DNA of 64,000 bases from Microbacterium halotolerans (GCF_003569805.1 NZ_KZ984054.1:124001-188000), one strand, 5' to 3'. Shown: positions 19,015 to 28,894, counted from the first letter of the stretch. Notes: generated by a model from the sequence alone, not told the origin. Made by a program: numbers and translations.

Positions 19015-19497
19015 ATGGGGAACCCGCTCAAGAAGACCATGGTCTACCTCGGCCTTGCGGACGAGGAAGAATACGACGAGACGACGGCGCAGGCCGAGCA
19101 GCCTGCACGCGAGGAGCGAGTGCGTCGTCACGAGCAGCAGCCGGAGGAGCAGAAGCCCGCTCCGGTCACTCCGCTGCGTCGGCCGGCGGTTGTGCGCCAA
19201 CCCGCACAGGGCGCGGTCACCGAGATCGTCACAGTGCATCCCAAGCAGTACCGGGACGCACAGGCGATCGCCGAGCACTTCCGCGACGGCGTGCCGGTGA
19301 TCATGAACCTCTCGCAGATGAGCGACGCCGATGCGCGCCGCCTCATCGACTTCGCGAGCGGTCTGTCGCTCGGTCTGTACGGGCGCATCGAGCGAGTCAC
19401 GAGCAAGGTCTTCCTGCTCAGCCCCGAGAACATCTCCGTCTCCGGCGACGGCAGCATCGCCGCCGACGTCGAAACGCCGGCGGCGGCACTGTCCTGA
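19015..19497 (+). CDS. sepF: SepF, membrane anchor of FtsZ
   Basis: A 160-aa division protein. The N-terminus [20 protein letters not shown] carries the amphipathic membrane-targeting helix, a Gln/Glu/Pro-rich linker follows (about 25-75), and the conserved SepF core (about 76-145) includes [19 protein letters not shown] and [10 protein letters not shown]. In actinobacteria SepF tethers FtsZ to the membrane in place of FtsA (family knowledge). The ATG at 19015 is preceded by GGAGGA at the right distance; the in-frame ATG at 19003 contains that ribosome binding site and is less likely. Confidence 0.95.
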   Translation: MGNPLKKTMVYLGLADEEEYDETTAQAEQPAREERVRRHEQQPEEQKPAPVTPLRRPAVVRQPAQGAVTEIVTVHPKQYRDAQAIAEHFRDGVPVIMNLSQMSDADARRLIDFASGLSLGLYGRIERVTSKVFLLSPENISVSGDGSIAADVETPAAALS

Positions 19498-19555
19498 TCA
19501 GGGCGACCACGCCGAGTGCATGTGCACGGCTCGGCATCGCGATAGGCTCGTACGT

Positions 19556-19852
19556 GTGATCAGCTGGATATTTACGGTCGTCTACGGCCTGCTCGTCGTG
19601 TACCTGCTGGTGCTGTGGGCGCGTCTCATCCTGAGCTACATCCCGCTGTTCAACCGCGGATGGCGCCCGAAGGGTGCCGGCCTCGTCCTGGCAGAGATCG
19701 TGTACACCGTCACCGATCCGCCGATCAAGTTCCTGCGTCGATTCATTCCTCCGCTCCGACTCGGCCAGGTCTCCATCGACTTCTCCTTCATGCTGGTGAT
19801 GTTCGCCTGCATCATTCTGATGTCGATTGCGAGCGTGCTCTCACGTGCCTGA
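19556..19852 (+). CDS. YggT family membrane protein
   Basis: A small integral membrane protein, 98 aa, with two hydrophobic helices (about 5-26 and 73-95) around the family motif LILSYIPLF and a conserved ITDPPIKFLRR-like segment (here VTDPPIKFLRRFIPPL). YggT proteins sit in the sepF-yggT-divIVA cluster across Gram-positives; the molecular role is unclear. The GTG at 19556 is chosen because the family begins right before the first helix. The frame is open upstream only as an overlap with sepF. Confidence 0.88.
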   Translation: MISWIFTVVYGLLVVYLLVLWARLILSYIPLFNRGWRPKGAGLVLAEIVYTVTDPPIKFLRRFIPPLRLGQVSIDFSFMLVMFACIILMSIASVLSRA

Positions 19853-19900
19853 GCGCGCGACGCAGCCCCTGTCCACCGGCGCACTTCAGGCACCAACGGT

Positions 19901-19906
19901 TATGCT
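19901..19906 (+). promoter_or_regulatory. -10-like box TATGCT upstream of divIVA
   Basis: TATGCT is followed by a small hairpin (CTTGC actc GCAAG, 19905-19918) and a 60-nt leader ending in ACGAGGAG before the ATG. The same TATGCT hexamer occurs before rpsB. No clear -35 is seen. Confidence 0.4.
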
Positions 19907-19976
19907 TGCACTCGCAAGTTGCGCCCAGGCCGACGCCCGTGGCCACTGACCATCTCAATTTCACGAGGAGTTACCC

Positions 19977-20558
19977 ATGGCACTGACCCCGGATGACGTC
20001 GTCACCAAGGAGTTCAGCAACGTTCGCTTCAAGGAGGGCTTCGACCCCGAGGAGGTCGACGACTACCTCGATGAGATCGTCAAGGAGTGGCGCACCACCA
20101 TCGCGGAGCGCGATGAGCTGAAGGCACGCGTCGCCGAGCTCGAGGGCGCTTCGGCGCAGGCGGCCACTGTGCCCACATCCGCTCCGGATCAGCCCGCTCC
20201 GGCAGGCGAGGAAGCACCGGCCGGTTCGGCGAGCACCAACGCCCTCGGCATCCTCGAGCGTGCCCAGCGCCTGCACGACGAGCACATCGCTGAGGGTCGG
20301 AGCGAGGCGGACCGTCTCATCGATGAGGCGAAGACCGAAGCCGACGACATCGTGCGCGGCGCGAAGAAGGAGCGCAACGAGGTTCGCTCCAAGCTCGAGA
20401 CAGAGCGGAAGACGCTCGAAGAGCGGATCACCGAGTTGCGCACGTTCGAGCGCGACTACCGTCAGGAGCTGCGCGGCTACTTCGAGGGCAAGCTGAAGGA
20501 CCTCGACACGACGAGCACCTCGTCCTCCGAGACGCCCGTGTCGGCGATCGGTCTCTAA
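19977..20558 (+). CDS. divIVA: Polar growth scaffold DivIVA (Wag31)
   Basis: A coiled-coil protein of 193 aa that marks the poles and recruits wall synthesis in actinobacteria (family knowledge). The conserved N-terminal membrane-binding region is MALTPDDVVTKEFSNVRFKE followed by GFDPEEVDDYLDEIV. A first coiled coil (about 32-60) and a Pro/Ala/Ser-rich linker (about 62-90) lead to a second long coiled coil (about 92-180). The ATG at 19977 follows ACGAGGAG. The lspA start lies 10 nt after the stop. Confidence 0.95.
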   Translation: MALTPDDVVTKEFSNVRFKEGFDPEEVDDYLDEIVKEWRTTIAERDELKARVAELEGASAQAATVPTSAPDQPAPAGEEAPAGSASTNALGILERAQRLHDEHIAEGRSEADRLIDEAKTEADDIVRGAKKERNEVRSKLETERKTLEERITELRTFERDYRQELRGYFEGKLKDLDTTSTSSSETPVSAIGL

Positions 20559-20568
20559 GACTGTCGTC

Positions 20569-21309
20569 TTGAGCGCTCGCGCACCGATTCGTCCGGCGGC
20601 GGCCAGCACCACCATCGCACTTCTTGCGCTGGTCGTGCTGGCCGCCGACCAGTTCAGCAAGCATCTCGCCCTCACTCACCTCGAACCGGGCGTGACGACG
20701 CAGATCGCAGGGGAGGCGCTGCAGTTCGTCCTCGTCTTCAACCCGGGGGCCGCCTTCTCGCTCGGCGAGGGCGTCACCTGGATCTTCACGATCGCGATGA
20801 CGATCGTCGCCGGTGTCATCGTCTACCTCGCGATCCGGCGCGTGCGGTCAAGGCTCTGGGCCGTCGTCCTCGGGCTGCTGCTCGGCGGGGTCCTCGGCAA
20901 TCTCGGCGACCGGCTGTTCCGCGACCCGGGTTTTGCGGTCGGCCACGTCGTGGACTTCATCCTCACTCCGTGGATGTGGTTCTGGACGCCGAACGCGGCG
21001 ATCTTCAACGTCGCCGACATCTTCATCGTCGGTGGCATGGCTGCCGTCGCCCTGCTGCTGATCGTCGGCCTCGAACTCGACGGCTCCCGCGTCCGCAAGA
21101 AGGGTGACGCAGAGGGCGCGAGCGAGCGCGAAGACGCATCGGAAGCCGACGATGTCGGTAGCGGCGAGGAGGACGCTTCCCGTGAGGAGGACGCACCGGA
21201 TATCACGGGCAAGGGCGGCGGCGACGTGCCAGGAATCTCGGGAGCGGCCGACGCGCCGAACGGCGACGATGGTCGCACGGGTCGCACAAGGACCGGGGAC
21301 GCCTCCTGA
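20569..21309 (+). CDS. lspA: Lipoprotein signal peptidase LspA with acidic C-terminal tail
   Basis: An aspartyl membrane protease that removes the signal peptide of diacylated prolipoproteins. Four hydrophobic helices span residues about 12-168. The two catalytic aspartates lie in [10 protein letters not shown] and [11 protein letters not shown], and [10 protein letters not shown] is also conserved. The core ends at about residue 170; a further 75 residues form a hydrophilic Glu/Asp/Gly-rich tail not seen in typical LspA. The start is TTG at 20569. The stop overlaps the rluD ATG by one base. Confidence 0.95.
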   Translation: MSARAPIRPAAASTTIALLALVVLAADQFSKHLALTHLEPGVTTQIAGEALQFVLVFNPGAAFSLGEGVTWIFTIAMTIVAGVIVYLAIRRVRSRLWAVVLGLLLGGVLGNLGDRLFRDPGFAVGHVVDFILTPWMWFWTPNAAIFNVADIFIVGGMAAVALLLIVGLELDGSRVRKKGDAEGASEREDASEADDVGSGEEDASREEDAPDITGKGGGDVPGISGAADAPNGDDGRTGRTRTGDAS

Positions 21310-22235
21310 TGGAGTCTCGGAGCCTGACGGTTCCCGAGGAGCTCGACGGCGCACGCGTTGATGCCGCGCTGGCGAAACTGCTCGGCTTCTCCCGCACGTT
21401 CGCCGCGGACGTTGCGGAGTCGGGCGGCGTGTTCGTCGACGCGCGCGGAGTGCGGAAATCGGACCGCGTCGCCGCGGGCGCGCGTCTCGACGTGGCGTGG
21501 GCTCCGCGCGAGGAGCCGAAGGCCGTCGCCGAAGTTGTGCCGGAGCTGGGCATCATCTTCCAGGACGAGCACCTCATCGTCGTCGACAAGCCGGTCGGCG
21601 TCGCCGCTCACCCTTCTCCTGGCTGGGAGGGACCGACCGTCGTCGGGGCTCTGATGGGACTGGGCGTCTCCGTCGCGACATCCGGAGCCGCCGAACGGGC
21701 CGGCATCGTGCATCGGCTCGACGTGGGCACATCCGGGCTAATGGTCGTCGCGAAGTCGGAGTACGCGTACACCCAGCTCAAGCGCGCCTTCAAGGAGCGC
21801 ACGGTCGACAAGATCTACCACGCGATCGTGCAGGGGCATCCGGATCCGCTCGTCGGCACCATCGACGCCCCTATCGGACGCCACCGCAGCCACTCATGGA
21901 AGTTCGCGGTCATGCCTGACGGGAAGGAATCGGTCACCCACTACGAGACGATCGAGGCGTTCCCGGGGGCGTCGCTGCTCGAGATCCACCTCGAGACGGG
22001 GCGCACGCATCAGATCCGCGTGCACATGGCGGCGCATCGCCACCCCTGCGTGGGCGATCCGCTGTACGGCTCCGACCCGACCCTGTCCGAGCGGCTCGGG
22101 CTCACACGCCAATGGCTGCACGCGCACGGCCTCGCGTTCGAGCACCCGGCCACAGGGGATCGGGTCGAGTTCGCGTCCCCCTATCCGCCCGACCTGCAGC
22201 ACGCCTACGACCTGCTCGCCCGCGGCGTGTACTGA
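21309..22235 (+). CDS. RluD-family rRNA pseudouridine synthase
   Basis: A pseudouridine synthase of 308 aa of the RluA/RluD group. An N-terminal S4 RNA-binding domain (about 14-75, with [14 protein letters not shown]) is followed by the catalytic domain with [16 protein letters not shown]; the Asp of RLD is catalytic. [15 protein letters not shown] is the C-terminal family motif. It probably modifies 23S rRNA, as RluD does at helix 69 (inferred). It is translationally coupled to lspA (TGATG). Confidence 0.93.
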   Translation: MESRSLTVPEELDGARVDAALAKLLGFSRTFAADVAESGGVFVDARGVRKSDRVAAGARLDVAWAPREEPKAVAEVVPELGIIFQDEHLIVVDKPVGVAAHPSPGWEGPTVVGALMGLGVSVATSGAAERAGIVHRLDVGTSGLMVVAKSEYAYTQLKRAFKERTVDKIYHAIVQGHPDPLVGTIDAPIGRHRSHSWKFAVMPDGKESVTHYETIEAFPGASLLEIHLETGRTHQIRVHMAAHRHPCVGDPLYGSDPTLSERLGLTRQWLHAHGLAFEHPATGDRVEFASPYPPDLQHAYDLLARGVY

Positions 22236-22504
22236 GCCTCAGCGGCGGTCGCCGGGCGCAGGTTGTGGCGGTGTCGTTGGCGGCGGTGTCGGCTACGCCG
22301 ACGACGACAGCGCCAGACGAATGCCGACTCCACCCCGGAATCCGAATGCTCGCCGACGTCCGCTGCACGATGCTGCGTGCACGTCCAGCAGCGCGGGATG
22401 AGCACATCGGCCGGAACGATCAGGGCATCTACGACAGCCATCCGCCGTTGGCACTGATCGCGGGCAGAGTTCCGGATGTCGGAGGTGCGCGGCACACTGG
22501 ACGC

Positions 22505-23086
22505 ATGGTGATCAAGGTGCGGGCGGCGACCGAGTTCGACGACGTGGCGGCGCTCGTCGGGCCGAAGAAGCCGACGAGCAATGTGTGCTTCTGTCTGAGC
22601 TACCGCATCGGCAGCAAGGAGAACAAGGCGCTTCGCGGCCCGGCGCGCGCCGATCGGGTGCGGGAACTGTGCGAGCACGATCCGCCGCCCGGGGTCATCG
22701 CCTATCTCGACGGCGAGCCGGTGGGCTGGGCGGCGCTGCATCCGCGCCGAGACACCAGCTTCGCCCGCAATCGCCTCATCCCGCACGTCGACGACCTCGA
22801 CGTCTGGTCGCTGTGGTGCTTCAGAGTGCGGCCGGGGCACAGAAGGCAGGGGGTCCAGCACCACCTCATCGCAGGTGCGGTGTCGTACGCTCGCGAGCGC
22901 GGCGCGCCGGCCATCGAGGGATACCCCGTCGACAACCGCGGTGAGCAAGTCGACCTGACGATGGCATACGTCGGCACGAAATCGCTGTTCGAAGGCGCGG
23001 GGTTCGCACAGGCGGCCGAAACCGGATCTGTGCTGAACGGATTCCCGCGCGTGCTGATGCGACTGCCGTTGTCAGAGAGGTCCTGA
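22505..23086 (+). CDS. GNAT family N-acetyltransferase
   Basis: A 193-aa acetyltransferase-fold protein. The acetyl-CoA region is CFRVRPGHRRQGVQHHLIAG (about 108-127), matching the R/Q-x-x-G-x-G/A pattern loosely. The C-terminal half has YVGTKSLFEGAGFAQAAE, typical of GNAT proteins. An N-terminal NVCFCLSYRIGSKENK holds two cysteines, seen in a group of uncharacterised actinobacterial GNATs. The substrate is unknown. The ATG at 22505 is the first start that preserves the fold. Gaps of 269 bp upstream and 191 bp downstream suggest it is transcribed alone. Confidence 0.82.
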   Translation: MVIKVRAATEFDDVAALVGPKKPTSNVCFCLSYRIGSKENKALRGPARADRVRELCEHDPPPGVIAYLDGEPVGWAALHPRRDTSFARNRLIPHVDDLDVWSLWCFRVRPGHRRQGVQHHLIAGAVSYARERGAPAIEGYPVDNRGEQVDLTMAYVGTKSLFEGAGFAQAAETGSVLNGFPRVLMRLPLSERS

Positions 23087-23265
23087 ACCCAATCCGCGTG
23101 GGCTTTCAGCAGCGGATACGCGCACAGACGACGAGGAGACAGCGGAGATATCCCGGCGTTCCTTCTCCGCGCCCTCCTGCAGCGTCTCCAGGGGCTGAGG
23201 TGCTCCCGCAGGGTCAGCGCGCCGGGGAGCGCGACACGGCGGGGCGGAATGTCCGTGGGGGAATT

Positions 23266-23271
23266 TAGACT
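23266..23271 (+). promoter_or_regulatory. -10-like box TAGACT, probably giving a leaderless dnaE mRNA
   Basis: TAGACT ends exactly 6 nt before the dnaE ATG at 23278, the distance expected from a -10 box to the transcription start. No ribosome binding site is visible between them. A leaderless dnaE transcript is therefore likely. Confidence 0.55.
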
Positions 23272-23277
23272 CTGGAT

Positions 23278-26200
23278 ATGGCTTCCGACGACTTCGTCCA
23301 CCTGCACGTGCACAGCGAGTACTCGATGCTGGACGGTGCCGCGAAACTCGGGAACATGACCCAGGCGGCGGCCGAGCTGGGGCAGAGCGCCATCGCCGTC
23401 ACCGACCACGGCAACACGTTCGCCGCGTTCGAGTTCTACAACGCGGCGAAGGCCGCAGGGGTCAAGCCGATCATCGGCCTCGAGGCCTACATCACACCGG
23501 GCACGAGTCGCGGCGACCGTTCTCGAGTGTCGTGGGGCTCGCCCGATCAGAAGAGCGATGACGTGTCGGGCGGCGGCGCCTACACCCACATGACGATGTG
23601 GGCCCAGAACAACGAGGGCATGCACAACCTGTTCCGCCTCAGCTCTCTGTCGAGCATCGAGGGGTACTACTTCAAACCGCGCGCCGACCGTGAGCTCCTC
23701 GAGACCTACGGCAAGGGCATCATCGCCACGACGGGGTGCCCGTCCGGCGAGATCCAGACGCGGCTGCGTCTCGGCCAGTACAACGAGGCGCGACAGGCGG
23801 CGGCCGACTACCAGGACATCTTCGGCAAGGAGAACTACTTCACCGAGATCATGGAGCACGGGCTCTCCATCGAGCGGCGTGTTCGCGAAGACCTGATCAG
23901 GCTCTCCGAAGAGCTGAACATTCCGCTGCTCGCCACCAACGACTCCCACTACACCTATCAGCACGAGGCCGATGCGCACGAGGCCCTGCTGTGCGTGCAG
24001 TCCGGTTCCACGATGGACAACCCGAACCGCTTCAAACTCGACGGCGACGGCTACTACATCAAGTCGGCGCAGGAGATGCGTCAGCTGTTCAGCGAGCACC
24101 CCGAGGCCTGCGACAACACGCTGCTCATCGCCGAGCGCTGCAACATCGAGTTCGACACCCAGGCGAACTACATGCCGCGATTCCCGGTTCCCGACGGTGA
24201 GACGGAGGAGAGCTGGTTCATCAAGGAGGTCGAGAAGGGGCTGCACTACCGGTACCCGAACGGCATTCCGGATGACGTCCGCAAGCGCGCGGAGTACGAG
24301 ATCGGCATCATCGCGCAGATGAAGTTCCCCGGCTACTTCCTCGTGGTCGCCGACTTCATCAACTGGTCGAAGAACAACGACATCCGCGTCGGTCCAGGAC
24401 GAGGCTCCGGTGCCGGCTCGATGGTCGCCTACGCGATGCGCATCACCGACCTCGATCCGCTCGAGCACGGTCTGATCTTCGAGCGCTTCCTCAACCCGGA
24501 CCGCGTCTCCATGCCCGACTTCGACGTCGACTTCGACGACCGGCGCCGCGGCGAGGTCATCGACTACGTGACGGAGAAGTACGGGGATGAGCGCGTCGCG
24601 CAGATCGTCACCTACGGCACGATCAAGTCGAAGCAGGCGCTGAAGGACTCCAGCCGTGTGCTCGGCTTCCCGTTCAGCATGGGGGAGCGGCTCACGAAGG
24701 CGATGCCGCCGCCAGTGATGGGCAAAGACATGCCGCTGAGCGGCATGTTCGACCCGGATCACGGTCGTTACAAGGAAGCGAGCGAGTTCCGCTCGCTCAT
24801 CGAGACCGACCCGGAAGCGAAGACGGTCTTCGACCGCGCCATCGGGCTCGAGGGGCTGAAGCGCCAGTGGGGCGTGCACGCCGCCGGAGTGATCATGTCG
24901 TCCGATCCGCTGATCGACATCATTCCGATCATGAAGCGCGAACAGGACGGGCAGATCGTCACCCAGTTCGACTATCCGGCATGTGAGTCGCTCGGGCTGA
25001 TCAAAATGGACTTCCTGGGGCTTCGCAACCTCACCATCATCTCGGACGCCCTCGACAACGTGCGCACCAACCGCGGTATCGACATCGACCTGGAGACCCT
25101 TGCCCTCGACGACAGGGGCGCGTACGAGCTGCTCTCTCGCGGCGACACCCTCGGTGTGTTCCAGCTCGACGGCGGCCCGATGCGCAGCCTCCTGCGACTG
25201 TTGAAGCCGGACAACTTCGAGGACATCTCGGCCGTCATCGCGCTGTATCGCCCTGGTCCGATGGGGGCGAACTCCCACACGAACTACGCGCTGCGAAAGA
25301 ACGGCGAGCAGGAGATCAGCCCGATCCATCCCGAGCTCGAGGAGCCGCTCAGGGAGATCCTCGACACGTCATACGGCCTCATCATCTACCAGGAGCAGGT
25401 GATGGCGATCGCACAGAAGGTCGCCGGGTTCAGCCTCGGACAGGCAGACATCCTGCGCCGCGCGATGGGCAAGAAGAAGAAGTCGGAACTCGACAAACAG
25501 TACGTCGGCTTCGCCGAGGGGATGAAGGAGCGCGGCTTCGGCGAAGGTGCGATCAAGGCCCTGTGGGACATCCTGCTCCCGTTCTCCGACTACGCGTTCA
25601 ACAAGGCTCACTCCGCCGCATACGGCGTGGTCTCCTACTGGACGGCCTACCTCAAGGCGCACTACCCGGCCGAGTACATGGCCGCGCTGCTCACCAGCGT
25701 CGGCGACTCGCGCGACAAGCTCGCGATGTACCTCAATGAGTGCAGGCGCATGGGCATCAACGTGCTGCCGCCGGACGTCTCCGAGTCGATCCTCTTCTTC
25801 GCCGCCGTCGGGGAGGACATCCGCTTCGGCCTGGGCGCGGTGCGCAATGTGGGTTCGAACGTCGTCGACGGGATCGTCTCGGCGCGCGCCGACGGGCCGT
25901 ACTCGAGCTTCCACGACTTCCTGAAACGCGTTCCCGTGCACGCGGCGAACAAGCGCACCGTCGAGTCGCTGATCAAGGCAGGTGCGTTCGACACCATGGG
26001 CGCCACACGGCGCGCCCTGGTGGAGATACACGAGGACGCCGTCGAGCAGGCGGTGATCGACAAGCGGCGTGAGGCGCAGGGAGAGGTGGGCTTCGACTTC
26101 GACAGCCTGTGGGACGAGCCTCAGGAAGTGCAGAAGGTCCCGGAGCGCCCTGAGTACACGAAGAAGGACAAACTCGCATTCGAGCGCGACATGCTCGGGT

Positions 26201-26790
26201 TGTACGTCTCCGATCATCCGCTGGCGGGTCTCGAGGTGCCGCTTGCCAAGCATCGCAGCATCACGATCGCCGACCTGCTCGGATCGGAGTCGCTCGACGA
26301 CGGCGACCAGGTCACCGTCTCCGGTCTCGTTACGAGCGCCCAGCACAGGGTGGCGAAGGCGAGTGGAAATCCGTACGGCATGGTGACGATCGAGGACTTC
26401 GAGGCCGAGGTCACCGTGATGTTCATGGGGAAGACATATCAGGAGTTCCAGCCGATCCTGCAGCAGGACTCGATTCTCGTCGTCCGAGGACGAGTGTCGC
26501 GACGCGACGACGGGCTGAATCTGCATGCGCAGTCGGCGTTCTCACCTGACCTGGGGGCGATGGACACCTCGGGACCCATCACGCTGCTGCTGCCGGAGCA
26601 GCGTGCCACGGAGCGGGTCGTGAAGGACCTCGCCGACGTGCTGAAGCGGCACACAGGCGAAACAGAGGTGCGGCTGAAGATGCACAGAGGACGATCGGCG
26701 AAGGTGTTCGAGGTGCCGATCCCCGTCACCGTCACCGCCGATCTCTTCGGCGACCTGAAGTCGCTCCTCGGGCCGCAGTGCCTGGGCTGA
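23278..26790 (+). CDS. dnaE: DNA polymerase III alpha subunit DnaE1
   Basis: The replicative polymerase catalytic subunit, 1170 aa, the usual length for actinobacterial DnaE1. The N-terminal PHP domain starts FVHLHVHSEYSMLDGAAKL (about 5-23). The catalytic palm holds PDFDVDFDDRRR (about 412-423) with GPGRGSGAGSMVAY just before it. The helix-hairpin-helix region and the OB-fold (VTVSGLVTSAQHRVAK) lie toward the C-terminus. It is read from a promoter-like box that leaves no leader. Confidence 0.97.
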   Translation: MASDDFVHLHVHSEYSMLDGAAKLGNMTQAAAELGQSAIAVTDHGNTFAAFEFYNAAKAAGVKPIIGLEAYITPGTSRGDRSRVSWGSPDQKSDDVSGGGAYTHMTMWAQNNEGMHNLFRLSSLSSIEGYYFKPRADRELLETYGKGIIATTGCPSGEIQTRLRLGQYNEARQAAADYQDIFGKENYFTEIMEHGLSIERRVREDLIRLSEELNIPLLATNDSHYTYQHEADAHEALLCVQSGSTMDNPNRFKLDGDGYYIKSAQEMRQLFSEHPEACDNTLLIAERCNIEFDTQANYMPRFPVPDGETEESWFIKEVEKGLHYRYPNGIPDDVRKRAEYEIGIIAQMKFPGYFLVVADFINWSKNNDIRVGPGRGSGAGSMVAYAMRITDLDPLEHGLIFERFLNPDRVSMPDFDVDFDDRRRGEVIDYVTEKYGDERVAQIVTYGTIKSKQALKDSSRVLGFPFSMGERLTKAMPPPVMGKDMPLSGMFDPDHGRYKEASEFRSLIETDPEAKTVFDRAIGLEGLKRQWGVHAAGVIMSSDPLIDIIPIMKREQDGQIVTQFDYPACESLGLIKMDFLGLRNLTIISDALDNVRTNRGIDIDLETLALDDRGAYELLSRGDTLGVFQLDGGPMRSLLRLLKPDNFEDISAVIALYRPGPMGANSHTNYALRKNGEQEISPIHPELEEPLREILDTSYGLIIYQEQVMAIAQKVAGFSLGQADILRRAMGKKKKSELDKQYVGFAEGMKERGFGEGAIKALWDILLPFSDYAFNKAHSAAYGVVSYWTAYLKAHYPAEYMAALLTSVGDSRDKLAMYLNECRRMGINVLPPDVSESILFFAAVGEDIRFGLGAVRNVGSNVVDGIVSARADGPYSSFHDFLKRVPVHAANKRTVESLIKAGAFDTMGATRRALVEIHEDAVEQAVIDKRREAQGEVGFDFDSLWDEPQEVQKVPERPEYTKKDKLAFERDMLGLYVSDHPLAGLEVPLAKHRSITIADLLGSESLDDGDQVTVSGLVTSAQHRVAKASGNPYGMVTIEDFEAEVTVMFMGKTYQEFQPILQQDSILVVRGRVSRRDDGLNLHAQSAFSPDLGAMDTSGPITLLLPEQRATERVVKDLADVLKRHTGETEVRLKMHRGRSAKVFEVPIPVTVTADLFGDLKSLLGPQCLG

Positions 26791-26854
26791 GACGACGACG
26801 GGCGGGCGTGCGCCACACAGAACGAACACAGAAGACGGGCGTGATCCGGGCAGT

Positions 26855-26860
26855 AGGATC
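26855..26860 (+). promoter_or_regulatory. -10-like box TAGGAT upstream of the Gln-rich membrane protein
   Basis: TAGGAT, a variant of the recurrent TAGACT box, lies 57 nt before the GTG at 26918. The same TAGGAT also precedes the M20 peptidase and DUF2469 genes. Confidence 0.4.
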
Positions 26861-26917
26861 GAAGGAACCACGACCGTGCAAGCAATGCTCACGCGAGCAG
26901 TAGAGGGGACGTCAGTC

Positions 26918-28894
26918 GTGTCCGACAACACAAACGGCCAGCAGGCCTGGGCACCGAGCGGCCAGCCGCGGCAGGGTGCTCCCCATCCGCAGTCCCCCAC
27001 AGGCGACCCGCGAGGGACCGCACCTGCGCCGGTACGAGAGAGTTTCATTCCGGATCAGCCGATGTCGAACGCGGACGAAGAACCGGGCGGTGACCGCGGC
27101 CAAGGCGGCGTCCCCGCGATCTGGGTGTTCTCGTTGCGGGAACTGATTCTCGCGGGCATCGGCATCGTCTCGATCGTCTTCTCCTTCCTGTCGATCTTCT
27201 CGCTGCCGGCCAGCTTCGGCATGGACGTGCCTTCCTATTTCCCGATCTGGGGCCAGGGCATCGCCGCCATCGCCGCGTCGATCGCGATGGTCGCCGCTAC
27301 GGCGCTGATCGTGCTGCGGCGCCTCGTGCCAGCGCTCACAACGCTCAAGATCGGCTCGCTGAGCATCGACCAGTTCGCGTCCGTCGCCTTCGCCTCGTAT
27401 GCCGTCGTCTACTGGAGCGTCGTCTTCTCAACGTTCGGCAGCAGCGGAATGGTGGGCGTCACCTGGATGGCGTGGATCGCCGCCGTCATCGCCCTCGCCG
27501 GTGTCTTCTTCACTGTCGCCGCTCCGTTCGTACCCCCGTTCCGCTCTGATTTCGACGGTCGCGAGGAGACGCAGGCGACGAGAGCGGCGAGGCCCGCGCC
27601 CACACTGATTCGGCGGCCTCGGGCGCCGAAGCCCGCCCCGCAGCAGGGACCATGGCAGCAGCAGGGCCAGCAGCCCTACAGTCAGCAGCCCGTTCCTTAT
27701 GGACAGCAGACGCCCTACGGTCAGCAGCCCCAGTACGGCCAGCAGGCGCCGTACGCGCAGGCGCAGCAGTACGGTCAGAGTCCGTATGGGCAGCAGCCTC
27801 CCTACGGTGAGCAGTCGCAGTACGGGCAGAGTCCTTACGGCCAGCAGCCACCGGCCCACGGCCAGCAGAACGCCTACGGAGCGCAGGGCGGCTACGCGCC
27901 CTACGCTCCGCAGCAGCCTCCCGCATACGGCGCTCCGGCCGCGCCGTACGAGTACCAGGGCCAGACCTCCGGTACCGAGGATGCCGCGCTGGCGCCGACC
28001 GCCGACGCGCACGCTCCTGTCGCGGATGCCCCTGCTGCGCCGCACGGGTACCGGCCTCAGGCCCCGGGCGCCGAGGATGCCGCACCCGCTCAGGCCGAGT
28101 GGTCGCCCGCCGCTGATCCGTTCGGCCCGCCAGCCGCCGAACCCGCCATCGATTTCGGTGAGTCGTCGGCAGAGCAGACCCCCGCGGCGGACAGCGCTCC
28201 GGAAGATCGCACCGAGCACGACATCGCACCATCCGACGGCTCGACCGCCGCTGCCGAGGTCGCCTTCGGTGCGGGCGAGTCAGCGGGTGGGGCTGACGAG
28301 GCGTCCAAGGAGACATCGTTCGGCGAGGCCGATGACGTTGCGACGCGTGCGCTGCACGTGCCGTCCGCTGCCGAGGCCTCAGCACCGGACGACGAGATCG
28401 CCGCCGAACAGGTGGCGGGGCAGCCCGCGCGCTCGGCGCTCGACCACAGCGCAGCCGGTGTCGACTTCGGCGGCGCCCTCGCCGGCGATGGCGAGGAGCA
28501 GCCTGGACAGGGTTACCGGCGCACCGGTTCGATCCCCGTGCCGGATGAGGCGGATGCCGCGACGATCGACTCCGAACTCGACGGAGACACCGTGCTGCGT
28601 GCGCCGGACGGTGTGCAGGCCGATCGCGATTCTGCACGTCACGACGCCGCCGAGGACACGGTCGAGGGCCTGCGCGTCGACCCTGGTTCCCTCCCGGTGA
28701 CGAACGCGCAGCCGTTCTGGGCGCTCGCACCGGTCGAGCGGGATGTCGTCGACGCAGCAGGCGCCCCGCTGTTCCGCATCGGCCCCACGGCCTGGGCGCT
28801 GGTGCTGGAGGAACGCGGCGACGTGTTCGTCGTCCGCGATGACGACGGCAGGGTCGGCTACCTGCACGACACCACGGGCGTCACTCGAGGCTGA
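26918..28894 (+). CDS. Four-helix membrane protein with Gln/Tyr/Pro repeat region
   Basis: I do not recognise a named family. The protein (658 aa from this start) has a hydrophilic N-terminus, four membrane helices (about 74-96, 112-134, 152-173, 184-206), then a region of imperfect YGQQ(P/T)-type repeats (about 242-345). A long acidic Ala/Pro/Asp-rich linker follows, and a compact C-terminal segment (about 600-658) with RIGPTAWALVLEERGDVFVV. GTG at 26918 is preferred because GAGGGG lies 9 nt upstream; GTG 26876 and ATG 26885 are in frame. hisD starts 18 nt later, so the two may be cotranscribed. The function is unknown; a membrane sensor or scaffold is only a guess. Confidence 0.75.
   Translation: MSDNTNGQQAWAPSGQPRQGAPHPQSPTGDPRGTAPAPVRESFIPDQPMSNADEEPGGDRGQGGVPAIWVFSLRELILAGIGIVSIVFSFLSIFSLPASFGMDVPSYFPIWGQGIAAIAASIAMVAATALIVLRRLVPALTTLKIGSLSIDQFASVAFASYAVVYWSVVFSTFGSSGMVGVTWMAWIAAVIALAGVFFTVAAPFVPPFRSDFDGREETQATRAARPAPTLIRRPRAPKPAPQQGPWQQQGQQPYSQQPVPYGQQTPYGQQPQYGQQAPYAQAQQYGQSPYGQQPPYGEQSQYGQSPYGQQPPAHGQQNAYGAQGGYAPYAPQQPPAYGAPAAPYEYQGQTSGTEDAALAPTADAHAPVADAPAAPHGYRPQAPGAEDAAPAQAEWSPAADPFGPPAAEPAIDFGESSAEQTPAADSAPEDRTEHDIAPSDGSTAAAEVAFGAGESAGGADEASKETSFGEADDVATRALHVPSAAEASAPDDEIAAEQVAGQPARSALDHSAAGVDFGGALAGDGEEQPGQGYRRTGSIPVPDEADAATIDSELDGDTVLRAPDGVQADRDSARHDAAEDTVEGLRVDPGSLPVTNAQPFWALAPVERDVVDAAGAPLFRIGPTAWALVLEERGDVFVVRDDDGRVGYLHDTTGVTRG

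Noticed and set aside
22236-22504. Possible small gene or RNA between rluD and the GNAT gene
   Set aside because: Only unconserved-looking Arg-rich frames and a short GTCGGC-TAC-GCCGAC hairpin are visible; nothing supports a gene.
22702-25329. 875-residue minus-strand frame over the GNAT gene and dnaE
   Set aside because: Same kind of artefact; dnaE has clear PHP and polymerase motifs on the other strand.
27680-27900. Repetitive DNA that could suggest a CRISPR or tandem repeat array
   Set aside because: The repeats are in frame and encode YGQQ-like units of the membrane protein; no regular spacers exist.
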